A DNA stretch of 64,000 nt, from assembly GCA_049653745.1 (NCBI GenBank), contig JBASGW010000079.1, positions 1-64,000 of the forward strand. The letters are read 5' to 3'. Origin of the DNA: CANDYO01 sp049653745 (GTDB lineage Bacteria; Pseudomonadota; Alphaproteobacteria; Rickettsiales; CANDYO01). Shown here in pieces: positions 17,234 to 25,731 of this stretch. Positions within the stretch are counted from its first letter, which is position 1. Each line of letters starts with the position of its first letter. The notes beneath the pieces were generated by a model. That model made no database searches. It was not told the origin of the DNA and saw only the letters and a list, made by a program, of their open reading frames with translations. The position numbers were made by a program, and so were the translations under genes.

Positions 17234-17560
17234 AAGATTGACTAAATTACATTTTGAACGATTAAAATAACATACCATAAATTTGTAGACATATATTTAG
17301 TAATTGAGGAAAGATTAAATAGGTTAAAACTAGAACTGATATTTTCTTCGTAACAGAATAATTTATAAGATTACAGACATAGTGATATTTGGTTCAGAGC
17401 TCAGCTCCTCAGAAATTACTTCTAACTTATTAGAACTTTAATGAAAATCTAACCTTTAAATATTACATAACCTCAAAAGGTAAACTAGAAATTCTATTAA
17501 AATTAAGGAGGTAAAGCTAGCCTTATGCTCTCTTCCCTCCTTAATATATTGAAAACCTAC
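17234..17560. other. 327-base gene-free stretch between convergent genes
   Basis: No coding frame, tRNA or recognisable RNA seen. The only structure is the hairpin at 17502-17545 next to the ankyrin gene stop. Confidence 0.5.
17502..17545 (-). terminator. Hairpin downstream of the exported ankyrin gene
   Basis: ATTAAGGAGG (17502-17511) pairs perfectly with CCTCCTTAAT (17536-17545) over a 24-base loop, 16 bases past the ankyrin stop. There is no strong T-run on the minus strand, so termination is inferred from position only. Confidence 0.4.
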
Positions 17561-19324
17561 TTAGTTTATCGCCCTTTTCCCGCCGTGTTTTGGTCCTGGC
17601 TTTATTCCTCCAGGTCCTATTGGAGCCCTTCCTTTTGAATCAAATTTACCAGTAGCTTGCACCTGTTCTGTTTGTGGCTCAGCAACGGGTATATTCTTGT
17701 TTGCTTTATATTCTTTGTATTCTTGAGCTATACTTCCAGCTTGAATAATTTGGTTACGTTCTTTTCTATTTTTTACCATACCTACTATTTCTTGATAACC
17801 ACTTATAAACTGCTCTTCATTTTTAAGCTTAGCAACACGTGTATACTGAGCTGCAGCTCTTTTAGCTTGGTCAGCTCTTTCAAAAATTAATTTAGGCTCT
17901 GCTCCAGCACTTAATAGCAAATCCACCGCCTCTTTATTTTGACAGTAGGCCGCCATATCAAGCAATCCTCTTCCTAGCGGATCCTTTTGTTTTATTATAT
18001 TTTTATCTGCCTTAATAATATTACTTAAAGCGGCCATATCACCTTCATGAATAGCTTTTCTTGCATCAAGATTCACTCCAAATTCATTAGGAGTGGCCTT
18101 CATAGGAGTAGCATTCACAACTTTATTAAGTTGTTGAGTTTCAGCAACTGCATATCCCATATATGGAGCAATTGTATCATAACCATACTTAGCATATCCA
18201 TGCAAAGTGTCATAAATACCTGGAGCTTGCTTCATTTGATCAGAAACTTCTTTAAGCTGCTCTAACGATAGTTTTCTTTTTAAATAACTAGATTTCTCTT
18301 GAAATTCATTTACAGGAATTTCTAAAATATCAGCTTTAGCACCATTTTTAATCAATATCCTAGCATTATCAATATTTCCAGAAGCTATAGCATAAAATAA
18401 CGGAGAATTTCCTCTATCATCTAGAGCATTTATATCATAACCAGATCCAACTAGGTCCTTTACATCTTGCGGACTTCCAGAAGAAGCTATCTGATGCAAT
18501 CTGCTATAACCATGCTCTTCTTGCATATATACAGCATTATATGATTTAGCAACCTGAAAATTTTTCTCAGCTTGCTCCTGATTCACATTACTTTCTTTAA
18601 ATGGCCTATCAATAATTAATTTGGTATCTACTGTACCTAGATTACTAACTTCAGCTCCATTAAATGCTAATAATTTCGCAACTTCGATATTATTTTCTAA
18701 ACAGGCATGTTGCAATGGACTATAGCCCTTTGCATCTAGAGCATTAACATCAGCTCCAGCTCTTATTAAAGTATCTATTAATTCTTTATCATTTAAGATA
18801 GTTGCCACATGCAACAAAGTTAAACCCTGCATTTTAGGCAAAGGCTCGTTAACATTAATATCTTTAATATTAGCTTTAATTAACGCTCCAATCCCTTTAG
18901 ATATAGCTTCTTTATCTTCTGAATTGGAAATATGTGCAGTTAGCCTAATATTAACTAGTTTATTTAAAACCTCTGCACTATTTTCTACTTTTGTACCACC
19001 AGAATCAAAACTACTCAAAAGACTCTTAGCTTCATTAACATTCTTTTTTGAAGTTTCAACAATCTGAGCAGCATTATTTTGCCATTCTTTATCTTTTTGC
19101 TTCTCTCTCTCATTACGTTGTTTTTCACGCTCAGGATCAGCATAATGTGGCCCACCACGAACACGACCTCCCACTGCTTTTACAAAATTATTTATGTCTT
19201 GTGGAGTTAAGCTCTTAGTTAAGTCTCCCGTAACCTGAGCTTGCTGCTCAATAGGCTGAGCATTTGCATTAGCTATTCTATCCATAGCTAGCAGAGCCAT
19301 AACTATTATTTTATTTAGATTCAC
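17561..19324 (-). CDS. Exported ankyrin-repeat protein
   Basis: 587 residues starting at GTG with an AGGAG ribosome site eight bases upstream. The N-terminus resembles a signal (LNKIIVMALLAMDRIANANAQ), so Sec export is plausible. Residues 60-95 are highly charged (REKQRNEREKQKDKEWQ). Ankyrin repeats lie at about 166-226 (TLLHVATILNDKELIDTLI; SPLQHACLENNIEVAKLL), 271-335 (SRLHQIASSG; SPLFYAIASGNIDNARILI) and about 445-475 (LLDMAAYCQNKEAVDLLLSA). The tail is Gly/Lys/Pro-rich. A signal peptide on an ankyrin protein suggests action outside the inner membrane. Target unknown. Confidence 0.85.
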   Translation of the reverse strand: MNLNKIIVMALLAMDRIANANAQPIEQQAQVTGDLTKSLTPQDINNFVKAVGGRVRGGPHYADPEREKQRNEREKQKDKEWQNNAAQIVETSKKNVNEAKSLLSSFDSGGTKVENSAEVLNKLVNIRLTAHISNSEDKEAISKGIGALIKANIKDINVNEPLPKMQGLTLLHVATILNDKELIDTLIRAGADVNALDAKGYSPLQHACLENNIEVAKLLAFNGAEVSNLGTVDTKLIIDRPFKESNVNQEQAEKNFQVAKSYNAVYMQEEHGYSRLHQIASSGSPQDVKDLVGSGYDINALDDRGNSPLFYAIASGNIDNARILIKNGAKADILEIPVNEFQEKSSYLKRKLSLEQLKEVSDQMKQAPGIYDTLHGYAKYGYDTIAPYMGYAVAETQQLNKVVNATPMKATPNEFGVNLDARKAIHEGDMAALSNIIKADKNIIKQKDPLGRGLLDMAAYCQNKEAVDLLLSAGAEPKLIFERADQAKRAAAQYTRVAKLKNEEQFISGYQEIVGMVKNRKERNQIIQAGSIAQEYKEYKANKNIPVAEPQTEQVQATGKFDSKGRAPIGPGGIKPGPKHGGKRAIN

Positions 19325-19511
19325 TGATTTTCTCCTTTTTCAATTCATTAAAAATTCCGTAATATTAATTGTATCACAACTTTAAATTGAAATACTATGA
19401 TTATTTTTTACTTTATTAAAATTTCAATAATCTTAGAATTCATTTATTGTTGTTTTTGATTGCAATTAGCTATATATTGACGCTTCAATTTATATTCTCA
19501 CAATAATTATT

Positions 19512-20255
19512 ATGGACGACTTACTAGTTTTACCACTAATTCATTATTTTTATTCTTTAAATGGAGAAATTCTATCCCTCATTTCTTTTACTATTGGAGT
19601 GATAGTGATGCTGGTTATGCTTCGCTTCTTTGGTGTATCTGGGCTTTATGTTTATAGTGCCGCAGCTACTATAATGGCCAATATCCAAGTTTTAAAACTC
19701 ATGAATTCATCGCTTCTCTCAGAGCCAGTTGCTTTAGGAACAGCCACATTTTCCACAATATTTCTTGCTAATGATATTATTACCGAACATTATGGAGTAG
19801 AAGCAGCTAAAAAAAATATTTGGCTTAGTTTTGCTACCCAAATATTAGTAGCAGCAACTATGATTACTGTTATTGGTTTTAAACCCATAGCTAATGATAC
19901 AGCTCATGATGCCATTTCTGCTTTATTTCTTCCAGCCCCCAGGATATTAATAGCCAGCTTAGCGGCATTTGTTATCAGCCAATTATTTAATATTTCTATA
20001 TTTCAATGGCTTTCTAAATTATGTAAAGAGAAAATGCTCTGGCTTAGAAGTAATATAGCTTTAATGTCTTCTGAATTATTAGACAATATTATATTTAGCA
20101 CCTTAGCTTGGGTTATTTTATCTCCTAATCCTGTAGGGACAAACACTTTAATCTATACTTACATTCTAGGAACTTATATTCTAAGAGTAGTTTTTGCTTT
20201 ATTTTCAACTCCTGTTATTTATTGGAGTTATTATTTTAAATCTGAGGAAACATGA
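19512..20255 (+). CDS. yhhQ: Queuosine precursor transporter (YhhQ family)
   Basis: A six-helix inner-membrane protein of the VUT/YhhQ family that imports queuosine precursors such as preQ0, preQ1 or queuine. Family features: RFFGVSGLYVYSAAATIMANIQVLK, the FLANDIITEHYGVEAAKK block with its D-x-x-T-E-x-Y-G motif, and regularly spaced hydrophobic segments through residue 240. The stop overlaps the tgt start by four bases (ATGA), linking uptake to use of the base. A TTGTTG (19447-19452) / TATATA (19471-19476) pair with 18-base spacing may be the promoter. Confidence 0.88.
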   Translation: MDDLLVLPLIHYFYSLNGEILSLISFTIGVIVMLVMLRFFGVSGLYVYSAAATIMANIQVLKLMNSSLLSEPVALGTATFSTIFLANDIITEHYGVEAAKKNIWLSFATQILVAATMITVIGFKPIANDTAHDAISALFLPAPRILIASLAAFVISQLFNISIFQWLSKLCKEKMLWLRSNIALMSSELLDNIIFSTLAWVILSPNPVGTNTLIYTYILGTYILRVVFALFSTPVIYWSYYFKSEET

Positions 20256-21433
20256 GTAATTTTTCTTTTAAATTTCATTGCCCTAATCCAAATTCAAAAA
20301 TGCGCATAGGAGAATTGCAAACTCCACATGGAACCGTACAAACGCCTGCATTTATTTTTTGCGCTACAAAAGCTTCCATAAAAGGATTGCATCCAGCACA
20401 AATGGTAGAAGAAAACACTCAATTTATTTTGGCCAATACTTATCATTTAATGTTGCAGCCGGGTCCTGAAATAATAGAAAAAGCCGGTGGATTGCATAAA
20501 TTTATGGGATGGAACGGACCAATGCTTACTGACTCTGGTGGTTTCCAGATTTTTAGCTTAGGTCATGGCTCCGTAGCTTCAGAAATAAAAGGCAAAAGAA
20601 TAAATAATCGCCCACAAACTTTATTAAAAATTACCGAAGAAGGAGCAAAATTTCGCTCTTATATTGATGGGAAAACTCACTTTCTTAGCCCGGAACGTTC
20701 TATTGAAATTCAAAGAATGCTAGGGCCAGATTTTGTAGTGGTTTTAGATGAATGCACCCCTTTTCATGTTGATAAAAAATACACCCTAAATTCTATGAGA
20801 ATGAGCCACCGTTGGGCAACTCGTAGCTTAAATGAATTTACTAAACATGATAATGGTAAGCAAAAATTATATGGCATAATTCAAGGTGGTGTTTATCCAG
20901 ATTTACGCAAAGAAAGCTGTGAATATGTGAATTCTCAGAATTTCTTTGGTCATGCTATTGGCGGATCACTAGGCGCCGATAAAAACCAGATGTATGATGT
21001 GGTGGCAATGGCGGCAGAGATTTTAGATCGCAATCGACCAATTCACTTATTAGGAATAGGTGGAGTTTCAGATGTTTTTAATGGCGTTGAACAAGGAGTT
21101 GATACCTTTGACTGCGTTCATCCAACAAGGTTAGCACGTCATGGAGGTGCTCTGGCAAGACCAGAAAATAGAACCAATCAAACTAAAGAGCATATTAATT
21201 TAAATAATAGCCAATATAAGACTGATTTCACTCCTATTGAGCCGGATTGTTTATGCCACACCTGTAAAAATCATACTAAAGCTTATATTCATCATTTACT
21301 TAAAGCAAAAGAACTCTTGGCTGCAGCACTTTTAACTATTCATAACGTAAATTTTATGAATAGATTAATGAGTAGCGTTAGAGAAGCAATTAGAAACGAT
21401 AGTTTGGCTCAAGAAAAAAAGCGCTGGATATAA
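20252..21433 (+). CDS. tgt: tRNA-guanine transglycosylase (queuine tRNA-ribosyltransferase)
   Basis: Exchanges guanine 34 for preQ1 (or queuine) in tRNAs with GUN anticodons. TIM-barrel motifs are present: FILANTYHLMLQPG, LTDSGGFQIFSLG (catalytic Asp), IYGIIQGGVY-like LYGIIQGGVYPDLR, the nucleophile region TFDCVHPTRLARHGGA and the zinc site near residue 335 (C-x-C-x2-C with a following His: CLCHTCKNHTKAYIHH). Length 393 is slightly above the usual 375. Coupled to yhhQ by overlapping stop and start. No queuosine biosynthesis genes are seen here, so the precursor may be imported. Confidence 0.96.
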   Translation: MSNFSFKFHCPNPNSKMRIGELQTPHGTVQTPAFIFCATKASIKGLHPAQMVEENTQFILANTYHLMLQPGPEIIEKAGGLHKFMGWNGPMLTDSGGFQIFSLGHGSVASEIKGKRINNRPQTLLKITEEGAKFRSYIDGKTHFLSPERSIEIQRMLGPDFVVVLDECTPFHVDKKYTLNSMRMSHRWATRSLNEFTKHDNGKQKLYGIIQGGVYPDLRKESCEYVNSQNFFGHAIGGSLGADKNQMYDVVAMAAEILDRNRPIHLLGIGGVSDVFNGVEQGVDTFDCVHPTRLARHGGALARPENRTNQTKEHINLNNSQYKTDFTPIEPDCLCHTCKNHTKAYIHHLLKAKELLAAALLTIHNVNFMNRLMSSVREAIRNDSLAQEKKRWI

Positions 21434-21446
21434 AAAATTTATATCC
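21426..21446 (+). terminator. Hairpin at the end of tgt
   Basis: GGATATAAA (21426-21434), loop AAA, TTTATATCC (21438-21446); a perfect nine-base stem that includes the tgt stop codon. The following sequence is T-rich but not a clean run. Confidence 0.45.
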
Positions 21447-21562
21447 ATTATCTTTCTCTATTATAGTTTACATAAATTACTTCAACTATTGATTTAATTT
21501 CTATAATAATTTACCATCAAAGGGATAAAAAGTTTTAACCTAAGAGCAAGGAAGCTAAAAAT

Positions 21563-21802
21563 ATGAAAAATAATATTTATAATAAACTTAAGCTAGAAGG
21601 AAAAGCATTACCTGAAAAATCTATAGAAGACTTGCAAAAAAAAATTGACCATGCTCAATTACTAGAGGAACTAGATAAGATAACCAATCCAAATCTAAAA
21701 CGAATAAGCAATGGCCCAGAGGGGGAACAAAGATGGGAATTAACAATAAATAGATCTAACAAAAAAATAAAAAAAGATCATAATCAAGTCCCAAGTCGTT
21801 AA
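21563..21802 (+). CDS. Small conserved-looking hypothetical protein (79 aa)
   Basis: I do not recognise a family. The 79-residue protein is charged and helical in its first half (LEGKALPEKSIEDLQKKID; LLEELDKIT), with a short GPEGEQRWEL segment and a basic tail (RSNKKIKKDHNQ). There is no signal or membrane segment. An AAGGAAG ribosome site nine bases before the ATG supports expression. It stands alone between tgt and the convergent mraY gene. Confidence 0.5.
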   Translation: MKNNIYNKLKLEGKALPEKSIEDLQKKIDHAQLLEELDKITNPNLKRISNGPEGEQRWELTINRSNKKIKKDHNQVPSR

Positions 21803-21900
21803 TTTATAGATTCAAGCTTGATCATTTTAGGTTAACTTAAGTTATAACCACTAGTATATACTTGATTTTTCTTATATTGCAGACGCTATTAGAAAATATC

Positions 21901-22989
21901 TTATCTTGTCTTTAGGGTTAAGAGTCCTAAAATGGCAAATATTACTGCTATTATCCAGAATCTGGTCACCACTTTTGATTCACTCCAACCAGATTTTTCA
22001 AAATGATGATGAATTGGTGCCATTTTAAAGAATCTCTTACCCTTAGTAAATCTATAATAATAAACTTGGATAATCACTGATAAAGCTTCTATAACAAATA
22101 AACCACCAATTATGGCCAACAAAAATTCTTGCTTAACAATCACACTGATTGCACCTATAGCTCCACCACAAGCTAAACTTCCTACATCACCCATAAAAAT
22201 TTCAGCTGGCTGGGCATTATACCATAAGAAGCCAAGCCCGGCGCCAATTAAAGCCGAACAAAACACCGCTAACTCAGCACTATTTTCTACAAATTGAATT
22301 TGTAAATATGCAGCAAACTTAGAACTTCCTGTTAAATAGGCGATTAAAGCAAAGCATGCTGTGGCAATAATTATAGGAACTATAGCCAAACCATCAAGAC
22401 CATCTGTTAAATTAACTGCATTAGATGACCCTATTATTACCACCATAATGAATGGTAGATAAAACCAGCCTAAATCAAGCAAGATTTTTTTGAACAATGG
22501 TATAGTTATATGAGAATCATATGAGCTATCTGCTACAGACTGAATCCACAACCCTGCAACTATAGCTATTATTGCCTGAAATAATAGTTTCGCCTTTCCT
22601 GGAACTCCTTTGGTATTATATTTAGAAACTTTAAGATAATCATCAATAAATCCTAAACCCGCATAACTTATTGTTACAAACATAACTATCCAAAGATAAG
22701 AATTATTTAAATCTCCCCATAATAAACAAGAACTTATAACTGAAAAAATAATTGCTAACCCACCCATTGTTGGTGTTCCAGCTTTTGCTAGATGCTGTTG
22801 TGGACCATCATCCCTAATTGGCTGTCCTTTATTGTATTTATTGCGTAAGTAGCCAATTAAGTGAGGAATCACAATTAGCGCAATAACAAGCGAAGTTAAA
22901 AGAGCTCCAGCACTACGAAAAGTTATATAACGAAATAAGTTAAAAATTTGGAAATTTTCTGCCAGAGGATGAAATACTTTATAGAGCAT
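21901..22989 (-). CDS. mraY: Phospho-N-acetylmuramoyl-pentapeptide transferase MraY
   Basis: Transfers phospho-MurNAc-pentapeptide to undecaprenyl phosphate, making lipid I at the inner membrane. About ten transmembrane helices and the signature motifs GFIDDYLKV, NLTDGLDGLA (Mg-binding aspartates), GDVGSLA and MAPIHHHFEKSGW are visible. I place the start at ATG 22989 (MLYKVFHPLAENF), the conserved N-terminus; an in-frame ATG at 23004 would add five residues. It overlaps the end of murF by 11 bases, so murF-mraY form one unit. Presence of this pathway implies peptidoglycan or at least lipid II synthesis. Confidence 0.95.
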   Translation of the reverse strand: MLYKVFHPLAENFQIFNLFRYITFRSAGALLTSLVIALIVIPHLIGYLRNKYNKGQPIRDDGPQQHLAKAGTPTMGGLAIIFSVISSCLLWGDLNNSYLWIVMFVTISYAGLGFIDDYLKVSKYNTKGVPGKAKLLFQAIIAIVAGLWIQSVADSSYDSHITIPLFKKILLDLGWFYLPFIMVVIIGSSNAVNLTDGLDGLAIVPIIIATACFALIAYLTGSSKFAAYLQIQFVENSAELAVFCSALIGAGLGFLWYNAQPAEIFMGDVGSLACGGAIGAISVIVKQEFLLAIIGGLFVIEALSVIIQVYYYRFTKGKRFFKMAPIHHHFEKSGWSESKVVTRFWIIAVIFAILGLLTLKTR

Positions 22990-24361
22990 GCAACGTTCCT
23001 TCACTTAAATGTTTGGTAAATCTATAGAGGTTAGTCAAATAAAAGGATCCTTTAATAAGCAAGATATCACCATCTAATAATTTACTTGGCAATTCCGCTG
23101 CTAAATCTTTTAAAGTTAGGTGATGTCCTAATTTTTTATCTTCAGGCAATACTTCATATAAGTCTTTCATTTGTTTTCCAAAACAGATTACTTTATCAAT
23201 ATTATTAACAATAATATCTTCTTTAAGCCCTGTGTGCAAGGACACAGTTTCTGGCCCTAAATCAACCATATCTCCTAAAAGTGCAATTTTCCTTCCTTGG
23301 TAATTACTCATGTTTTTTAGAGCTGCTTTAATTGAAACTGGACCAGCATTATAACTATCATCAATTAAAGTGATATTTTTTTCATCAACTTTAATTTTTG
23401 AAACTAATCCTCTTCCACGAGGTAATTTAAATTCTTTTAAACATTCTAAAGATTGCCAGGGGTCTAGCTTTAGTTCCTTAATGCAGCTTAAGGCCACTAT
23501 CATATTATGAATTTGATGGCTACTTATAATATCAAGAAATTTTAAACTTAATTCTTGTCCTAAAATATTTACCTTAGCATCAGTAGTATTATTTTCTACC
23601 AAATAATTCTTAAGATAGCTATCTAAACCAATAGAAATAACTTTACTAATATTCAAGTTGTTCTGAGCCGTTTGCAACAATAACTCATAACAATTACTTA
23701 GCGAATTGATAATTACCGTACTTGTAGGTTCTAATCCTATAAAAATTTCAGCTTTTGCTCTTGCAATTCCTTCTATTGAATCAAAATTTGCCCTGTGAAT
23801 ATTTTCAATAGCTGTAATAATCGCCATATGGGGCTTAGCTAGGTAAGTTAGCGGCGTAATTTCTCCTGCGTGATCCATTCCTATTTCAATTATAGCATAT
23901 TCAGAATCATCTGGCATAGAGGCTAAGTTAATTGGCACTCCCAAAAAATTATTATAATTACCACGACTAATAAAAGTTTTGCCATAAACTTGAAGGCATA
24001 GTCCTAATATTTCTTTAGTGCTAGTTTTACCTACACTCCCAGTAATACCAATAAACTTAGCTTTAGATTTATTACGCTTATATTTTGCCATAATAGTTAG
24101 AGCATCTAATACATTTTCTACTATCAGCAATTTACTTATATCAACTACGCCTTCTGGAATTTTAGAAACTATAGCTGCAGCGGCTCCTTTTTCTAACGCC
24201 TGAACCACATAATCATGTCCATCTGAAATAGCTCCAGGAAGAGCTAAAAATGTATCACCTTCTTCAACAAGACGGCTATCAAAAACAACTTTACCACTTT
24301 GCCATTTAGAAAATGCTTTTCCATTAGTAATTGATACTAATACTTCAGAATTCCAAACCAC
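22979..24361 (-). CDS. murF: UDP-N-acetylmuramoyl-tripeptide-D-alanyl-D-alanine ligase MurF
   Basis: ATP-dependent cytoplasmic ligase adding D-Ala-D-Ala to UDP-MurNAc-tripeptide. Mur ligase motifs: ATP loop GITGSVGKTSTKE near residue 105, the SRGNYNNFLGVP block, EIGMDHAGEI, and the C-terminal LIDDSYNAGPVS and KIALLGDMVDLG segments. The 460-residue length is normal. Upstream of and overlapping mraY. alr at 34392-35438 would supply D-alanine and lysC at 33350-34381 would feed diaminopimelate for the same product. Confidence 0.95.
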   Translation of the reverse strand: MVWNSEVLVSITNGKAFSKWQSGKVVFDSRLVEEGDTFLALPGAISDGHDYVVQALEKGAAAAIVSKIPEGVVDISKLLIVENVLDALTIMAKYKRNKSKAKFIGITGSVGKTSTKEILGLCLQVYGKTFISRGNYNNFLGVPINLASMPDDSEYAIIEIGMDHAGEITPLTYLAKPHMAIITAIENIHRANFDSIEGIARAKAEIFIGLEPTSTVIINSLSNCYELLLQTAQNNLNISKVISIGLDSYLKNYLVENNTTDAKVNILGQELSLKFLDIISSHQIHNMIVALSCIKELKLDPWQSLECLKEFKLPRGRGLVSKIKVDEKNITLIDDSYNAGPVSIKAALKNMSNYQGRKIALLGDMVDLGPETVSLHTGLKEDIIVNNIDKVICFGKQMKDLYEVLPEDKKLGHHLTLKDLAAELPSKLLDGDILLIKGSFYLTNLYRFTKHLSEGTLHAL

Positions 24362-24524
24362 TCTTCACTCCACATAAATATAATTCAAATATTAACATTA
24401 TTTAGGATTAAGAAAAATGTCAAAACAAGAATTTCTTTGTTATTGGATATGTATAAAAAATAGTAAAACTTAGATAGTGGAAAAGTGGGAGGATTTATGA
24501 AATATACACAATAATCTATAGAAA

Positions 24525-24551
24525 TCATTGTCACCTATTAGGCAACAATGA
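24525..24551 (-). terminator. Hairpin downstream of obg
   Basis: TCATTGT (24525-24531) pairs with ACAATGA (24545-24551), with an inner CCTA/TAGG pairing. It lies 26 bases past the obg stop; on the minus strand it is followed by TTTCTAT. A moderate terminator candidate. Confidence 0.45.
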
Positions 24552-24576
24552 CGCTAATAACTTGAAAATCAGAAAT

Positions 24577-25569
24577 TTATAATTTTCTGCTTTCTTCAAT
24601 ATGTTCATAAAGTTTACGTAATACTGGGGTTATTCCCTGTTTAGCAGCCGCTGATATTGCATAAACTTCTTTTTTGGTATGTTTTTTAAGCAATTTCTGT
24701 TTCTTTTTTATTTCTTCTTCACTTAAGCTATCACATTTATTTAAAGCAATAACTTCTATTTTATCTTCCAAACCATATTCAACTAATTCATGACGAATGG
24801 TTTTATATGCTTGAACAATATCATCTTGGGTAATATCAATTAAATGAAGCAGCACCCCTGAACGCTCAACATGCTTTAAGAATTTATCTCCAAGACCTAT
24901 TCCTTCATGAGCACCAGCAATTAATCCTGGTAGATCTGCTATAACAAATTCATTATCATCTACATAAACCACCCCAAGCTGAGGTTTTAAAGTAGTGAAT
25001 GGATAATCAGCAATTTTAGGTTTAGCCGAAGATACTGAAGCTAAGAAAGTTGACTTACCTGCATTAGGTAACCCCACTAACCCAGCATCAGAAATTAATT
25101 TTAATCTGAGCCAGACCCACATTTCTTCACCTGGCCAACCAAGAGTTTTCTTAGTTGGAGCTTGGTTAGTAGAAGATTTAAAATGGGCGTTACCAAGCCC
25201 ACCATCTCCACCTTTTGCTAGCAACACTCTTTGACCAACTTCAGTTAAGTCAATAACTATATTTTCTTTATCTTCTGTTAAAATTTCTGTACCAACTGGA
25301 ACTTTAATTATTAAATCTTCAGCAGAAGCCCCATGACGATTTTGCCCCAATCCGCCCTGACCATTTTTAGCTTTAAAATGCTGTAAGTAACGAAAATCTA
25401 TTAGGGTGTTTAAGTTATCTACGCACTCAACATAAACTGCACCGCCTCTTCCACCATCTCCACCATCTGGACCACCATGAGAAATAAATTTCTCCCTTCT
25501 AAATCCTGAACAGCCAGAGCCGCCTTCACCACTTTTAATATAAATTTTTACTTCATCTAGAAACTGCAT
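24577..25569 (-). CDS. obg: GTPase Obg/CgtA
   Basis: Essential ribosome-associated GTPase in 50S assembly. The N-terminal glycine-rich Obg fold is clear (MQFLDEVKIYIKSGEGGSG; HGGPDGGDGGRGG; KNGQGGLGQNRHG). The GTPase motifs are GLPNAGKST (G1), the switch TTLKPQLG, DLPGL (G3), and NKCD (G4). There is no C-terminal OCT domain, common in shorter homologues (330 residues). I chose ATG 25569 because MQFLDEVK is the conserved start; an in-frame ATG at 25587 would add six residues. Stands alone, divergent from priA. Confidence 0.95.
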   Translation of the reverse strand: MQFLDEVKIYIKSGEGGSGCSGFRREKFISHGGPDGGDGGRGGAVYVECVDNLNTLIDFRYLQHFKAKNGQGGLGQNRHGASAEDLIIKVPVGTEILTEDKENIVIDLTEVGQRVLLAKGGDGGLGNAHFKSSTNQAPTKKTLGWPGEEMWVWLRLKLISDAGLVGLPNAGKSTFLASVSSAKPKIADYPFTTLKPQLGVVYVDDNEFVIADLPGLIAGAHEGIGLGDKFLKHVERSGVLLHLIDITQDDIVQAYKTIRHELVEYGLEDKIEVIALNKCDSLSEEEIKKKQKLLKKHTKKEVYAISAAAKQGITPVLRKLYEHIEESRKL

Positions 25570-25731
25570 TTTATTACCACATATCAAAGAACTTTCAGAA
25601 TTATAGTGCTAAGCATAAAGATAATGCAAGGCTAATTATCTAATGTTAATCAAAAATGAAGAAAATATTACTACTAACCGTAGAATAAATTAAGTATAAT
25701 CTCAATATCAAATTTTATAGACCTAATTTTA

